Below, piece by piece: positions 25,164-35,500 of a stretch of DNA of 59,885 bases. Below the pieces are notes generated by a model. It was given only the letters and a program-made list of their open reading frames with translations, made no database searches and was not told where the DNA came from. Position 1 is the first letter of the stretch; every line of letters starts with the position of its first letter. This DNA comes from Clostridia bacterium (GTDB lineage Bacteria; Bacillota; Clostridia; Christensenellales; RUG350). The position numbers and the translations under genes were made by a program. Location: NCBI GenBank assembly GCA_017631635.1, contig JAGBSX010000028.1, positions 1 to 59,885 of the forward strand. Direction: 5' to 3'.

Positions 25164-25205
25164 AGCACTCTATATTCACCGTAGGTGATATAGGGTGCTT
25201 TTTTT
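25164..25205 (+). terminator. Terminator before rho
   Basis: A long stem AGCACTCTATATTCACC/GGTGATATAGGGTGCT (with G-U pairs) is followed by seven T bases. Confidence 0.88.
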
Positions 25206-25226
25206 CGAGGTGGCAATATTGCAATT

Positions 25227-25290
25227 TTTTACAAAATTCGCTTGACAGCAATAAAAAGGTTGGTTATAATTTAACTAGAATTTTGTAAAA
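25227..25290 (+). promoter_or_regulatory. rho promoter flanked by a 13-bp inverted repeat
   Basis: A full-consensus promoter TTGACA (25242-25247)/TATAAT (25265-25270), spacer 17, lies between TTTTACAAAATTC (25227-25239) and its perfect reverse complement (25278-25290). The left arm is upstream of -35, so it is not in the RNA. This suggests a two-site protein operator. The leader to the start codon is about 113 nt, with a TACTTC/GAAGTA hairpin at about 25303-25319. Confidence 0.7.
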
Positions 25291-25389
25291 TATTAGTAGC
25301 GATACTTCTCAATGAAGTAGTGACTACGTTTATCTAGGCTAATCGGTTATAAATTTGCAAGTGTTGACAATTTAATGAGGAGGTAGCAT

Positions 25390-26835
25390 ATGTCTACTAA
25401 ATTTAGTGTGGAGCAACTAAAAAATCTAGGAGTATACAATCTTCGTGAACTTGCTAGAAATCTAGGAGTGAAGTCCCCTACTACCAAGAAAGTGGACGAA
25501 CTAATAGAGGCTATTATGAGTATAAATCCAGAGGATATCCAACCAGCCAAACGTGGCGCTGGTCGTCCTCCCAAGAGTAGTAAAACTACTGTGGCTAACG
25601 TAGACGTGGTAGATACTCAAGATATCCCTCCTAAAAAGCCAAAGACGGTGGATAAAGAGGACGGTCAAAAGAAACAAGATATATTAGAGGCTCTCAAAGA
25701 TGCCGAAGTCAGAGAGGGTGTATTTGAGCCACATCCAGATGGTGGATACGGCTTTTTGCGTACGGACAAGAGTGGCGTGCAAAATCAAGAGACTGACGCC
25801 TACGTATCGCAGAGTCAAATTAAGAAATTTAGCCTACGCTACGGTGACGTCATCAGGGCTAGAGTCAAGGTAGATAAGAATAATGGTGGCAAATCTGCTC
25901 CCGTCATATCTATAGATATGATAAATGGTGAGCCTGCCGAACAAATGGCAAATAGAGTGCATTTTGACGACTTGACACCTATATACCCAGACGAGAGATA
26001 TAGGCTAGAGATACCTGGTGTAGTCAACGACTTGGCTGTGAGATGTATAGACCTAGTCGCACCTATAGGCAAGGGACAGAGGGCTATGATAGTCTCTCCC
26101 CCCAAGGCTGGCAAGACTACTATCCTCAAACAAATAGCACATTCGCTATCAGTCAATTATCCAGAGGTTGAGTTGTACGTGCTACTCATAGACGAGAGAC
26201 CAGAAGAAGTGACTGATATGCAGAGATTTGTCACAGGTGAGGTGGTATACTCCACCTTTGACGAGACTGCAGAACATCATATAGAGTGCGCCGAGAGACT
26301 ACTAGAGAAGGCAAAACGCAGAGTAGAGATGGGCAAGGACGTAGTGATACTACTAGACAGTCTCACTAGACTCGCTCGTGCGTACAACGTAGAGGTAGCC
26401 TCCTCCGGCAAGATACTCTCTGGTGGAGTAGACCCTGTGGCTCTACATCACCCCAAGAGATTTTTTGGTGCTGCACGCAATACCGAAAATGGTGGCACTC
26501 TCACTATAATAGCCACGGCGCTAGTAGACACAGGTAGCCGTATGGACGAGGTGATATACGAGGAGTTTAAGGGTACTGGCAATATGGAGATACACCTAGA
26601 TAGGACGTTGAGCGAGAGGAGAATATATCCTGCTATATCCTTGCACCGCAGTAGCACCAGGAGAGAAGAGGCGCTACTAGATGCATTTGAGAGAGAGGGT
26701 ATGTGGGCTGTACGCCGTATGCTAGACAACGACACTATCGACAATACCGAGAGACTACTGTATATGATAGACAAAGCCCCTACCAACAAAGATTTTTTGA
26801 TAAATCTAAACAACCAGTTGAATAATAAGAGGTAG
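25390..26835 (+). CDS. rho: Transcription termination factor Rho
   Basis: The 481-residue ATP-driven RNA helicase shows the N-terminal Rho helix bundle ([18 protein letters not shown]), a charged Lys/Pro linker (about 55-95), the cold-shock RNA-binding domain ([16 protein letters not shown]), and the hexamer motor with Walker A PPKAGKTT (about 237-244) and [13 protein letters not shown]. The linker is longer than in E. coli Rho, as in several Clostridia. GAGGAGGTAG precedes ATG. Rho leaders are often autoregulated, and the long leader here would fit. Confidence 0.95.
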   Translation: MSTKFSVEQLKNLGVYNLRELARNLGVKSPTTKKVDELIEAIMSINPEDIQPAKRGAGRPPKSSKTTVANVDVVDTQDIPPKKPKTVDKEDGQKKQDILEALKDAEVREGVFEPHPDGGYGFLRTDKSGVQNQETDAYVSQSQIKKFSLRYGDVIRARVKVDKNNGGKSAPVISIDMINGEPAEQMANRVHFDDLTPIYPDERYRLEIPGVVNDLAVRCIDLVAPIGKGQRAMIVSPPKAGKTTILKQIAHSLSVNYPEVELYVLLIDERPEEVTDMQRFVTGEVVYSTFDETAEHHIECAERLLEKAKRRVEMGKDVVILLDSLTRLARAYNVEVASSGKILSGGVDPVALHHPKRFFGAARNTENGGTLTIIATALVDTGSRMDEVIYEEFKGTGNMEIHLDRTLSERRIYPAISLHRSSTRREEALLDAFEREGMWAVRRMLDNDTIDNTERLLYMIDKAPTNKDFLINLNNQLNNKR

Positions 26836-26843
26836 GTGAAATT

Positions 26844-28541
26844 ATGTACGCTAATCTCAAGACAAGGTATACCTACGAGGGTGTGCCTCACTCCGAGTAT
26901 CCTAGACCTACTATGCGTAGAGATAGTTATCTCACTCTCAACGGAGAGTGGGATTTCGCCATAGCCCTAGAGGGAGAAGAGCCTATCTACGACAAGCGTA
27001 TAGTAGTACCGTTCGCCCCAGAGAGTATGGCGTCTGGTATAGGAGAGGTATATGATGAAAAATACGTACGTTGGTATCGTAGAGAGGTGGTATTATCCCC
27101 TGATTTTGACAAGGGTAGAGTGATACTGCACCTAGGGAGTGTGGACCAGAGAGCCACTATATATCTCAATGGAGAAGTAGTCTGCGAGCACGTGGGTGGA
27201 TATATGCCATTTGAGGTGGATATCAGCGACTATCTTAGTGAGAAAAATATACTAGAAGTCAAAGCCGTAGATATACTATCCGACTATATAGAGCCTTATG
27301 GCAAGCAAAGGGTAGATAGAGGTGGTATGTGGTATACCCCTGTGTCAGGTATATGGGGTAGCGTATGGCTAGAGAGCGTACCTAGTAGATATATATCCTC
27401 ACTCAAGGTAAATATGCTAGAGGGAGGAGTGAGTATAGAGGTAGGTGGCGTAGAGAGTGGAGAGATACTACTCACTACTCCAGATGGAGTGGAGAAGTAC
27501 GAGGTAATAGGTGGCAAATGCGATATATCTATCCCCACCCCTAGACTATGGTCTCCATCTGATCCATATCTATATAGATATGAGGTGGTGAGTGATGAGG
27601 ATAGAGTGCAGTCTTATTTTGCCATTAGGCATATCGAGATAAAGGAGATAGGTGGAGTACCACGCATTACTCTCAATGGCGAGCCTATATTCTTCCACGC
27701 AGTACTAGACCAAGGATATTATAGCGACGGTATATATACTCCTGTCGATTTGCAAGCGTATACCGACGATATAGAGTATATCAAGTCATTAGGCTTCAAT
27801 ACCATACGCAAACATATCAAGGTAGAGCCAGAATACTTCTACTACGAGTGCGATAGGCTAGGTATGATAGTGTGGCAAGATATGGTGAATAATGGCAAAT
27901 ACTCTTTCTTCAAAGATACCGTATTGCCTACCATAGGATTTCTTGGCAAAAATGATAAAAATCTACACCCCGACAAAAAGTCGAGAGAGGCATTTGTGAG
28001 GACTATGCTAGAGACTATATCTCTACTAGACAAGCACCCTAGCGTGTGCTACTACACGATATTCAATGAGGGTTGGGGACAATTTGATAGTCAGAGTGCG
28101 TATACTCTAGTCAAGAGTATCGAAAAGACTAGGATAATAGACACCACTTCTGGTTGGTATAGGTGTGGCGATAGCGACGTAGACAGTAGGCATATATACT
28201 TTAGGAAACTCAAGATAAAGCCCTCTACCAAGCCTGTGGTGATATCCGAATTTGGAGGTATAGTGTATAGTGTCGAGGGACACGTGTACAACCTAGACAA
28301 ATCCTACGGATATGGCAAAGTCAAGAGTAGAGAAGAATTCGTGGAGAAATTGAGAGCGCTATATATAGACGAGGTACTACCACTCATCAAGAAGGGACTA
28401 TGTGCTACCGTGTATACCCAACTCAGCGATATAGAGGACGAAATCAATGGTCTCATCACATACGATAGAGAGGTCAAGAAGATATATCCTAAAGAATTTG
28501 AGGATATATCACGTATGCTATATCAGGAGATAAGAGGATGA
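26844..28541 (+). CDS. Glycoside hydrolase family 2 enzyme (beta-galactosidase/glucuronidase-like)
   Basis: The 565-residue protein has the GH2 order: sugar-binding jelly-roll (about 20-180; [16 protein letters not shown]), an Ig-like domain (180-270), and a TIM barrel with the acid/base E409 in FNEGWGQ and the nucleophile E469 in ISEFGG. It is much shorter than LacZ and lacks the C-terminal domains, similar to compact GH2 enzymes of gut Bacillota. No signal peptide is present, so it acts on sugars taken into the cell. It starts 8 bp after rho and shares an ATGA overlap with the next gene. The sugar specificity is unknown. Confidence 0.9.
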   Translation: MYANLKTRYTYEGVPHSEYPRPTMRRDSYLTLNGEWDFAIALEGEEPIYDKRIVVPFAPESMASGIGEVYDEKYVRWYRREVVLSPDFDKGRVILHLGSVDQRATIYLNGEVVCEHVGGYMPFEVDISDYLSEKNILEVKAVDILSDYIEPYGKQRVDRGGMWYTPVSGIWGSVWLESVPSRYISSLKVNMLEGGVSIEVGGVESGEILLTTPDGVEKYEVIGGKCDISIPTPRLWSPSDPYLYRYEVVSDEDRVQSYFAIRHIEIKEIGGVPRITLNGEPIFFHAVLDQGYYSDGIYTPVDLQAYTDDIEYIKSLGFNTIRKHIKVEPEYFYYECDRLGMIVWQDMVNNGKYSFFKDTVLPTIGFLGKNDKNLHPDKKSREAFVRTMLETISLLDKHPSVCYYTIFNEGWGQFDSQSAYTLVKSIEKTRIIDTTSGWYRCGDSDVDSRHIYFRKLKIKPSTKPVVISEFGGIVYSVEGHVYNLDKSYGYGKVKSREEFVEKLRALYIDEVLPLIKKGLCATVYTQLSDIEDEINGLITYDREVKKIYPKEFEDISRMLYQEIRG

Positions 28542-29329
28542 GTATGGATAGCGTAAACAAGACTATGTATATCCCCCTATACGCCAAAGCCTTCGTGAGC
28601 AAAAAGGGACTATTTTTGGAGGATAAGAAAGCCGAAGAGATATGGCAGAGAGAGGGATTTGACGTGGGGAGAAAATCTAGGTCAAAATGGCTAGCCTATT
28701 ATCTAGGGATGCGTAGTGCCGTATTTGACGAGTGGCTACGACTACAAATGAGGTCCTATCCTGATGCAGTAGTTATACACGTAGGCTGTGGACTAGATAG
28801 CCGTATATGCAGAGTGGGTGAGCAAGGACACCTGTGGTATGACGTGGATTTTGACGAGGTAATCAGCGAGAGAAAGAAATATTACTCAGAGACTGACCTC
28901 TACCATATGATAGTGGGAGATGCTAGAGATAGCATATGGCTAGAGACTATCCCCTCTAGTTCGCACGTTATAGTGGTGATGGAGGGTGTGAGTATGTACG
29001 TACCTACCCTAGATATGCGTGCATTGATAGAGCGTATATCTAAGAGATTTGATAGTATGTCTATGCTAGTAGACGTATACACTACGCTAGGGGCGAAAAT
29101 GTCCAAAATCAAAAACCCTATCAAAGAGGTAGGAGTGCAGACTGTATACGGCGTAGATAGTCCGTCGGAGTATATCACGGGGGAGGTGGAGTGCGTATGC
29201 GTACACTCGATAACTCCTACTAAATACGTGGATATGCTAAGGGGTATGGAGAAATTCGTATTCAAGACTCTATACGCAGGCAACCTATCCAAAAAACTCT
29301 ACCAACTCTACGAATACAAGAAAGTGTGA
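28538..29329 (+). CDS. Leucine carboxyl methyltransferase-like SAM-dependent methyltransferase
   Basis: The 263-residue protein resembles the LCM/PPM1/TcmP family: an N-terminal helical cap (IPLYAKAFVSKKGLF), then the SAM-binding motif VIHVGCGLDSRICR (about 78-91), DVDFDEVI and VVMEGVSMYVP. Such enzymes methylate carboxyl or hydroxyl groups on small molecules in bacteria. Translation is coupled to the GH2 enzyme by an ATGA overlap, and a glycoside-linked substrate is possible. Function cannot be pinned down further. Confidence 0.82.
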   Translation: MSMDSVNKTMYIPLYAKAFVSKKGLFLEDKKAEEIWQREGFDVGRKSRSKWLAYYLGMRSAVFDEWLRLQMRSYPDAVVIHVGCGLDSRICRVGEQGHLWYDVDFDEVISERKKYYSETDLYHMIVGDARDSIWLETIPSSSHVIVVMEGVSMYVPTLDMRALIERISKRFDSMSMLVDVYTTLGAKMSKIKNPIKEVGVQTVYGVDSPSEYITGEVECVCVHSITPTKYVDMLRGMEKFVFKTLYAGNLSKKLYQLYEYKKV

Positions 29330-29389
29330 AGTTCGCCACCTTGATAGTTAGATAAATTGAGCATATTTCGTTATCACGAAAAGCAACTA

Positions 29390-29417
29390 AAAAGCACCGT
29401 ATCTTCGGTGCTTTTTT
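29390..29417 (+). terminator. Terminator of the rho-GH2-methyltransferase operon
   Basis: Stem AAAGCACCG/CGGTGCTTT, loop TATCTT, and a T-rich tail. Confidence 0.88.
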
Positions 29418-29441
29418 GTGTGATTTTTGGAGATAAAATAA

Positions 29442-29469
29442 GCGTGCATTTTGTAGTGAAAATGCACGC
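29442..29469 (-). terminator. ychF terminator
   Basis: An 11-bp stem GCGTGCATTTT/AAAATGCACGC with a 6-base loop is followed on the minus strand by TTATTTTAT. Confidence 0.8.
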
Positions 29470-29506
29470 CGTATGTCTAAATAATATCGGGTTAATACCT
29501 ACGGTA

Positions 29507-30601
29507 TTAGACGTTAAATCTAAATAGTACTACGTCTCCGTCTTGGACTACGTAGTCCTTGCCCTCGGAGCGAACTTTGCCCTTTTCTTTGGCTATGGTG
29601 TATGAGCCCAACTCTAGCAAGGTCTCCCAGTCTACTATCTCTGCTCGGATAAAGCCTTTCTCAAAGTCGGTGTGTATCTTGCCTGCTGCTTGGGGGGCTT
29701 TTGTGCCACGTTTGATAGTCCAAGCGCGAGTCTCCTTCTCTCCAGCCGTGAGATAACTAATGAGACCTAGTAGGTCGTAGCACGCAGATACTAGTCTATC
29801 TAGACCTGATTCGGTGATGCCCAACTCCTCCAAAAACATTTGTTTCTCATCATCAGGTAGAGTGGACAAATCCTCCTCCGTCTTGGCTGCTATGACTATT
29901 ACACCACTATTCTCTGTCTTTGCTCTCTCCTTGACACTCTTGACGTAGTCGTTGTCAGGTGAGGAGATGGCGTCCTCGGAGATGTTGGCTGCGTATATCA
30001 CAGGCTTGGTGGTGAGCAAAAATAGTTGGTCTATATACTCTCTCTCACTCTCGTCTTGGGGGATATATGCTCTAGCAGGTAGTTCTTTGTCTAGCATAGA
30101 GAGGATGCTACTTAGTATCTCATACTCCTTGAGTAGTTTCTTGTCGCCACTCTTCATAGCAGTACGGGTACGGTCTATGCGCTTGGTGACACTCTCTATA
30201 TCTGCGAGTATCAGTTCGGTATTTATCTCCTCTATATCACGGATAGGGTCTACGCTACCTTCTACGTGTATGATATTGTCATCATCAAAGCATCTAACCA
30301 CATGCACTATGGCGTCTACCTCTCTGATATGAGAGAGAAATTTGTTGCCTAGTCCCTCACCTCTGGACGCACCTCTGACTAGTCCTGCTATATCCACGAA
30401 CTCTAGGGTGGTGTGAGTGATTTTTTGGCTATCGTACAACTTGGCTAATTTGTATAGTCTGTGGTCTGGCACGCCTACTACGCCTACGTTTGGCTCTATG
30501 GTGCAAAATGGATAATTGGCACTCTGCGCACCTGCTTGGGTAATGGCGTTGAATAACGTACTCTTGCCTACGTTGGGTAGACCTACTACTCCTAATTTCA
30601 T
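29507..30601 (-). CDS. ychF: Ribosome-binding ATPase YchF (Obg-like)
   Basis: The 364-residue protein has the YchF P-loop GVVGLPNVGKSTLFN, the switch region NYPFCTIEPNVG and a VDIAGLVRGASRG motif 3. A coiled-coil insertion (about 125-185) and a C-terminal TGS domain (DFEKGFIRAEIVDW) complete it. In YchF the usual NKxD is replaced, favouring ATP. The ATG at 30601 is chosen (AAGGTGATTAT in front); an upstream in-frame start at 30634 adds eleven non-conserved residues. It has its own promoter and terminator. Confidence 0.95.
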   Translation of the reverse strand: MKLGVVGLPNVGKSTLFNAITQAGAQSANYPFCTIEPNVGVVGVPDHRLYKLAKLYDSQKITHTTLEFVDIAGLVRGASRGEGLGNKFLSHIREVDAIVHVVRCFDDDNIIHVEGSVDPIRDIEEINTELILADIESVTKRIDRTRTAMKSGDKKLLKEYEILSSILSMLDKELPARAYIPQDESEREYIDQLFLLTTKPVIYAANISEDAISSPDNDYVKSVKERAKTENSGVIVIAAKTEEDLSTLPDDEKQMFLEELGITESGLDRLVSACYDLLGLISYLTAGEKETRAWTIKRGTKAPQAAGKIHTDFEKGFIRAEIVDWETLLELGSYTIAKEKGKVRSEGKDYVVQDGDVVLFRFNV

Positions 30602-30632
30602 ATAATCACCTTGAAAAATTTGTATTTCAATC

Positions 30633-30661
30633 ATTATAAGACATTATTTGAATTTAGGCAA
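30633..30661 (-). promoter_or_regulatory. ychF promoter
   Basis: Minus-strand TTGCCT (30656-30661) and TATAAT (30633-30638), spacer 17. Confidence 0.75.
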
Positions 30662-30696
30662 GGAAATTGATAGATATTGACGAATTTGATTTTGAA

Positions 30697-30722
30697 CACT
30701 CTCCTCTTTAGAGGAGATAGTG
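30697..30722. repeat. Inverted repeat upstream of argS
   Basis: TCTCCTC/GAGGAGA with a TTTA loop is extended imperfectly by CACT/AGTG. It lies between the divergent ychF and argS promoters and is not followed by a T run, so it is an operator candidate rather than a terminator. Confidence 0.4.
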
Positions 30723-30741
30723 AATATTTGGGTTAAAATAA

Positions 30742-30770
30742 TTGCAATTTAGAAGATTGTGTGTTAATAT
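30742..30770 (+). promoter_or_regulatory. argS promoter
   Basis: TTGCAA (30742-30747) and TAATAT (30765-30770), spacer 17. The leader is only about 26 nt, so there is no T-box. Confidence 0.6.
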
Positions 30771-30802
30771 AAGTTTACTAATATAGTAAAATGGGAGTTT
30801 TT

Positions 30803-32512
30803 ATGGACTACAAGAGTAATATTGCCAAGTTAATTAAGATAGACGGTTTGACCGAAAATGACGTAGCATCTATGATGATGAACGTCAAGGATATCACTAT
30901 GGGCGACTATTGTTTGCCTTGTTTTAGATTTGCCAAGACGTTGAGAAAAGCCCCTCAACTAATAGCCGAAGAGATAGCGTCTACTATCGACCTATCCGTA
31001 GCGCCCTATCTATCCAAGGTAGAGGCTGTGGCAGGATATCTCAACTTCACAGTCAACAAAGCCTTCTTTGCTCAAAATACCATAGACCGTATACTCAAAG
31101 AGGGAGAGGCTTATGGTGAGGACAAGGTAGGAGAGGGCAAGACGATATGTATAGACTATTCGTCTGTGAATATAGCCAAGCCTTTTCATATAGGACATTT
31201 GCTCACTACAGTCATAGGAGGAGCATTGTATCGCATATACAAAAAACTAGGATACAACGTAGTAGGTATCAATCACCTAGGAGATTGGGGTACGCAATTT
31301 GGCAAACTTATCTCTGCTTACAAGAGATGGGGAACTAGAGAACAAATCGAGCAAGGCAGTATCCGTGCGCTACTAGATCTATACGTGAAGTTTCACGACG
31401 AGGCAGAGAAAGACCCTGCTCTAGAGGAGGAGGGTAGATACTACTTCAAGAAGATAGAGGACGGGGACACGGAGGCTCTCGAACTATTTTCGTGGTTCAA
31501 GGAGGTGACCTTGAGAGAAGTCGGCAAGGTGTACGATAGACTAGGTATCAAATTTGATAGTTATGCAGGAGAGAGTTTTTATAACGACAAGATGGACGCT
31601 CCTCTACGCGCGCTCAAGGACAAAGGTTTGCTCGTAGAGAGTGACGGCGCAGAGGTGGTGCAACTAGACGACTACTCTATGCCTCCTTGTCTACTCCGTA
31701 AGGCTGACGGCGCTACACTATACGCTACTAGAGATATAGCGGCTGCGATATATCGTAAGGACACCTATGATTTTGACAAGTGTCTATACGTGGTAGCCTA
31801 CCAACAAAATCTACACTTCAAGCAATTTTTCAAGGTAATCGAACTCATGGGACACGAGTGGGCTAAAGATTTGGTACACGTAGCATTTGGTATGGTGTCT
31901 CTCTTAGACGACGATGGCAATCCTGTATCATTGTCTACTCGCCACGGCAGAGTAGTATTCCTCGAAGAGGTACTAGACAATACCGTACGCAAAGCGAGGT
32001 CTATCATAGAGCAAAAGAACCCTGACCTAGAGGGCAAAGATGAAATAGCCGAAAATATAGGTGTAGGAGCAGTCATATATAGCGCTTTGTACGCTAGCCG
32101 TATCAAGGATATGACATTTAGTTATGATAGGGTACTCAATTTTGACGGAGAGACAGGTCCATACGTGCAGTACACTTATGCTAGATGCAACGCCGTTTTG
32201 CAAAAAGCACCTCTCAACGATAGCCTACCAGACTATAGCGCATTGACTTCGATAGAGGCTGACGAATTGATAAGGCTACTAGAGAGATATCCTCAAGTCA
32301 TCAAAGAGGCAGGCGATAAGTATGAGCCTAGTATGGTGACGAGACTAGTCACGGATATAGCATCTCAATACAACAAATTTTATTATCAAGAACGTATCAT
32401 AGGTGGAGACAAAGGCGCAGAGAAGGCTAGGCTAAATCTCACCAAAGCCACTATGCAAGTGATATACAATGCTTTTGAACTACTAGGTATCAAGACAGTA
32501 GACCGTATGTAA
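30803..32512 (+). CDS. argS: Arginyl-tRNA synthetase
   Basis: The 569-residue class Ia synthetase carries the N-terminal tRNA D-loop binding domain, the HIGH-type motif in VNIAKPFHIGHLLTTVIGG, the FGMVSLLDDDG region (the KMSK site of ArgRS is often degenerate) and the DALR anticodon-binding domain near the C terminus (FDGETGPYVQYTYAR then LLGIKTVDRM). The second Met is used because GGGAG lies six bases before it. Length is usual. It is upstream of the giant repeat protein by 15 bp, likely in one transcript. Confidence 0.95.
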   Translation: MDYKSNIAKLIKIDGLTENDVASMMMNVKDITMGDYCLPCFRFAKTLRKAPQLIAEEIASTIDLSVAPYLSKVEAVAGYLNFTVNKAFFAQNTIDRILKEGEAYGEDKVGEGKTICIDYSSVNIAKPFHIGHLLTTVIGGALYRIYKKLGYNVVGINHLGDWGTQFGKLISAYKRWGTREQIEQGSIRALLDLYVKFHDEAEKDPALEEEGRYYFKKIEDGDTEALELFSWFKEVTLREVGKVYDRLGIKFDSYAGESFYNDKMDAPLRALKDKGLLVESDGAEVVQLDDYSMPPCLLRKADGATLYATRDIAAAIYRKDTYDFDKCLYVVAYQQNLHFKQFFKVIELMGHEWAKDLVHVAFGMVSLLDDDGNPVSLSTRHGRVVFLEEVLDNTVRKARSIIEQKNPDLEGKDEIAENIGVGAVIYSALYASRIKDMTFSYDRVLNFDGETGPYVQYTYARCNAVLQKAPLNDSLPDYSALTSIEADELIRLLERYPQVIKEAGDKYEPSMVTRLVTDIASQYNKFYYQERIIGGDKGAEKARLNLTKATMQVIYNAFELLGIKTVDRM

Positions 32513-32527
32513 TAAGGAGGACGCTTT

Positions 32528-35500
32528 ATGCGTAAAACAATTTCGTTTTTAGTAGGATTATTGATGGGTATCATACTCACGTTGGGTAGTATCATAGGGA
32601 TACCTCTATATCTACTCAATTCCAAGTCACTCAGCGACGTCGAAGATATGACGGGCGCTGATCTTGGTTTGTTTGAAGATCAAGAGGACGTGGACGGTGT
32701 GATGGATATGTCTATCCTCTCCTTGATAGGATATACTGCAGGACTACTAGAGGGAGACGAAAATGGCAAATTGACTCTAGAAGATTTGTCAACCAAGTTG
32801 GGATTTAGTTCGCAATTGCCTACCGAATTTCAACAACTGTACACTCTAGACCTCAAGTCTATGAGTGAAAATCCCGATCAAGTGAGCGAGATAATCATGG
32901 ACAGTATCACTGTCGATATGATAATGTCTATGTCAAAACTCGACGCCAACGACGGATCATTTGGTAGTATGCTAGCAGGTATCAGCGATATGTCTCTATC
33001 GAGTGTACTAGGAGGGGTGGACAATCTACCTATAGGTATCATAGCAGGTATCACTCCAAACGAGTACTATGCCGAAGATAGCGCGATAGTCACCTATTAC
33101 AAGAATCATATAGGCTACACTACCCCAGTAGTCAGCGAACAACCTGACGACCTAAACGATTTGTTGAGAAAATTGCTATTTAAGGCTGACGATAACGGCG
33201 AGTATATAGCATATATCCAACCTACAAGAGACGGCGCGTATGCGTATCTCAAGTACGAGATGCTACACGTGACTAACGATACTGCTAGATACGATTTGGT
33301 AGACGGAGAGTACAAGTTGCTCAAGAGTCCAGACCTTACCGACGCCAACCTCTACGTCAAAGTCAGAGGCAATTATCTATCGGTAGAAGATGCTACTGCG
33401 CTATACGTCCTATACGCTAGCGCGCCTAGATACAATGCCACCGACATAAGCGCTATGAGTGATATGCAGTCAGTAGTGGGAGATTTGACACTAGGAGACT
33501 TGGCTAGTCTAATGGGACTAGAACAGATGGCTCTACTAGAGAGTCTGATGGGATATACTATCGACGAACTAGGTTCAAGTCCAGACGTCTTTGAGGATAT
33601 AGAGATAGCCACACTGCTAGGAGATGAGATAGCAGATACTATGTTGTCAAATATATTGCTCAAGAAGATGACCACCATACCTAGCATAGGTGACAAGGTA
33701 TGGGTAGATATAGCAGGTGTCAAGACTTATATCCAACTAAATAGTGACAATATAGATGATTATAGCGAGTATTATCAGTCTATCACTCTAGGAGAACTCT
33801 CCGACGGTGGATTTAGCGATATGACTCTAGCGCAGTTGATGCCAGAGGTAGATGATGAGTTGCTACTCAAGGTGCTATACCGTGAACTAGATAGTGATTA
33901 TAAGTGTAGAGAGGGAGAGATTGTCTACTACCGTGATGATGATGGCAAGATGATAGAGATAGTCTGCCAAGATAGCGCCTCTATCCCAGATGGAGAGACT
34001 ATATACAAGGCTCTAACTATCAGCGAACTCACTAGTGGAGGTATTGACATCAATTCTATCGTCCAAGACCTAGAGGTAGCAGGATTTTTGGGAGAGGAGA
34101 TATCAGATACGGTGATGAAGAATATCCTCTTCACCAAGACCACTCCCCCTAACGTAGGAGATGAGATATGGGTAGATGTGGAAGGTGTGATGAAACTAGT
34201 CCCCGTAGACCAAGGTATCCTAGACACCTACTCCGTATTCTACAGGTCGTTGACTATAGGAGAACTAGCCGATTCTTCATTTGAGGATATCACTCTAGCG
34301 ACCTTTGTGCCAAACGTGGACAATGAGGTACTACTCAAGGTGCTATACCGTGAGAAAGAGAGTGGATACCAATTTGAAAAGGGAGAAGTATTCTACGTAA
34401 AGGATACTGACGGCAAGATGAAAGAGATTACCTACCAAGATAGCACCTCTATCCCAGATGGAGAGAAGTTGTATCTAGCAGTCACTCTAGGAGAGTTGAG
34501 CAATGGTATAGATATGGAGGCTATTCTCTCTGATATACAGATAGCCACACTGCTAGGAGATGAGATAGCAGATGAGATGCTATCCAAGATATTGTTCAAA
34601 AAGACCAGCACTCCACTCATAGGAGAGAAGACTTGGGTAGAGGTGGACGGTGTGATGACATTAGTCAAGGTAGACCAAGATATCCTATCTGCTTACACCA
34701 CCTACTACAGGGCTATCACCGTGAGCGAACTCACGGATGAAGATATGAGCAATATGACCTTGGCTACCTTTATGCCTGACGTCACGGATGATATACTCCT
34801 CAAGGTACTATACCGTGAGGTAGAGAGTGGCTACGTGTACAGCGAGGGAAAGACTATCTACTACCGTGGTGATGATGGCAAGATGGTAGAGGTAGTCTTC
34901 TGCCAAGATAGCGACTCTATCCCAGAGGGAGAGAAGGTATACAAGGCTCTCACTTTTAGCGAGTTTATAGATGAGGGTATAGACGTAGAGTCAATACTTC
35001 AAGAGATAGAATTAGCGCCATTGATGGGCGAGAGTGGAGTGAGCGATTCTCTATTTATCGAGATAATGTTTGACAGAGTAGACAATAACACTCTATCTGT
35101 GTGCGACGAGGTGTATAGACTAGAGAGTGGTGTGATGAAGCCTTATGTCATAAAAGATAATAGCGACCTAGCAGAGACTAACAAATACTTTAAGTCAAAG
35201 ACCGTGAGTCAACTAATGAATATGCAACTTGAAAATCTAGAGATAGTCAAGTTCGTGAGCAATAGCGCAGATGACTTGATAGTGGCTATACTATACGACA
35301 AGGTGGATACTAGCACTCTAACTAATGGAGACACGGTGTACTACAAGAGTGGCGGCGTGATGGTAGAGGCAGAGTATACCCACCCTATGAGAGATATGAG
35401 CCTATACAAGGGCGTCTCCATCAAAGATTTTGGTAGTGTGAATATCACCGAGAGAGTCAAGAATCTATCCGTAGTAGAGTTTTTGTCAAGTGACGGCAAG

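Noticed and set aside
30771-30802. T-box or other aminoacyl-tRNA riboswitch before argS
   Set aside because: The leader is only about 26 nt, too short for a T-box; no specifier hairpin or TGGNACC bulge was seen. The alaS leader (47014-47071) is also too short.
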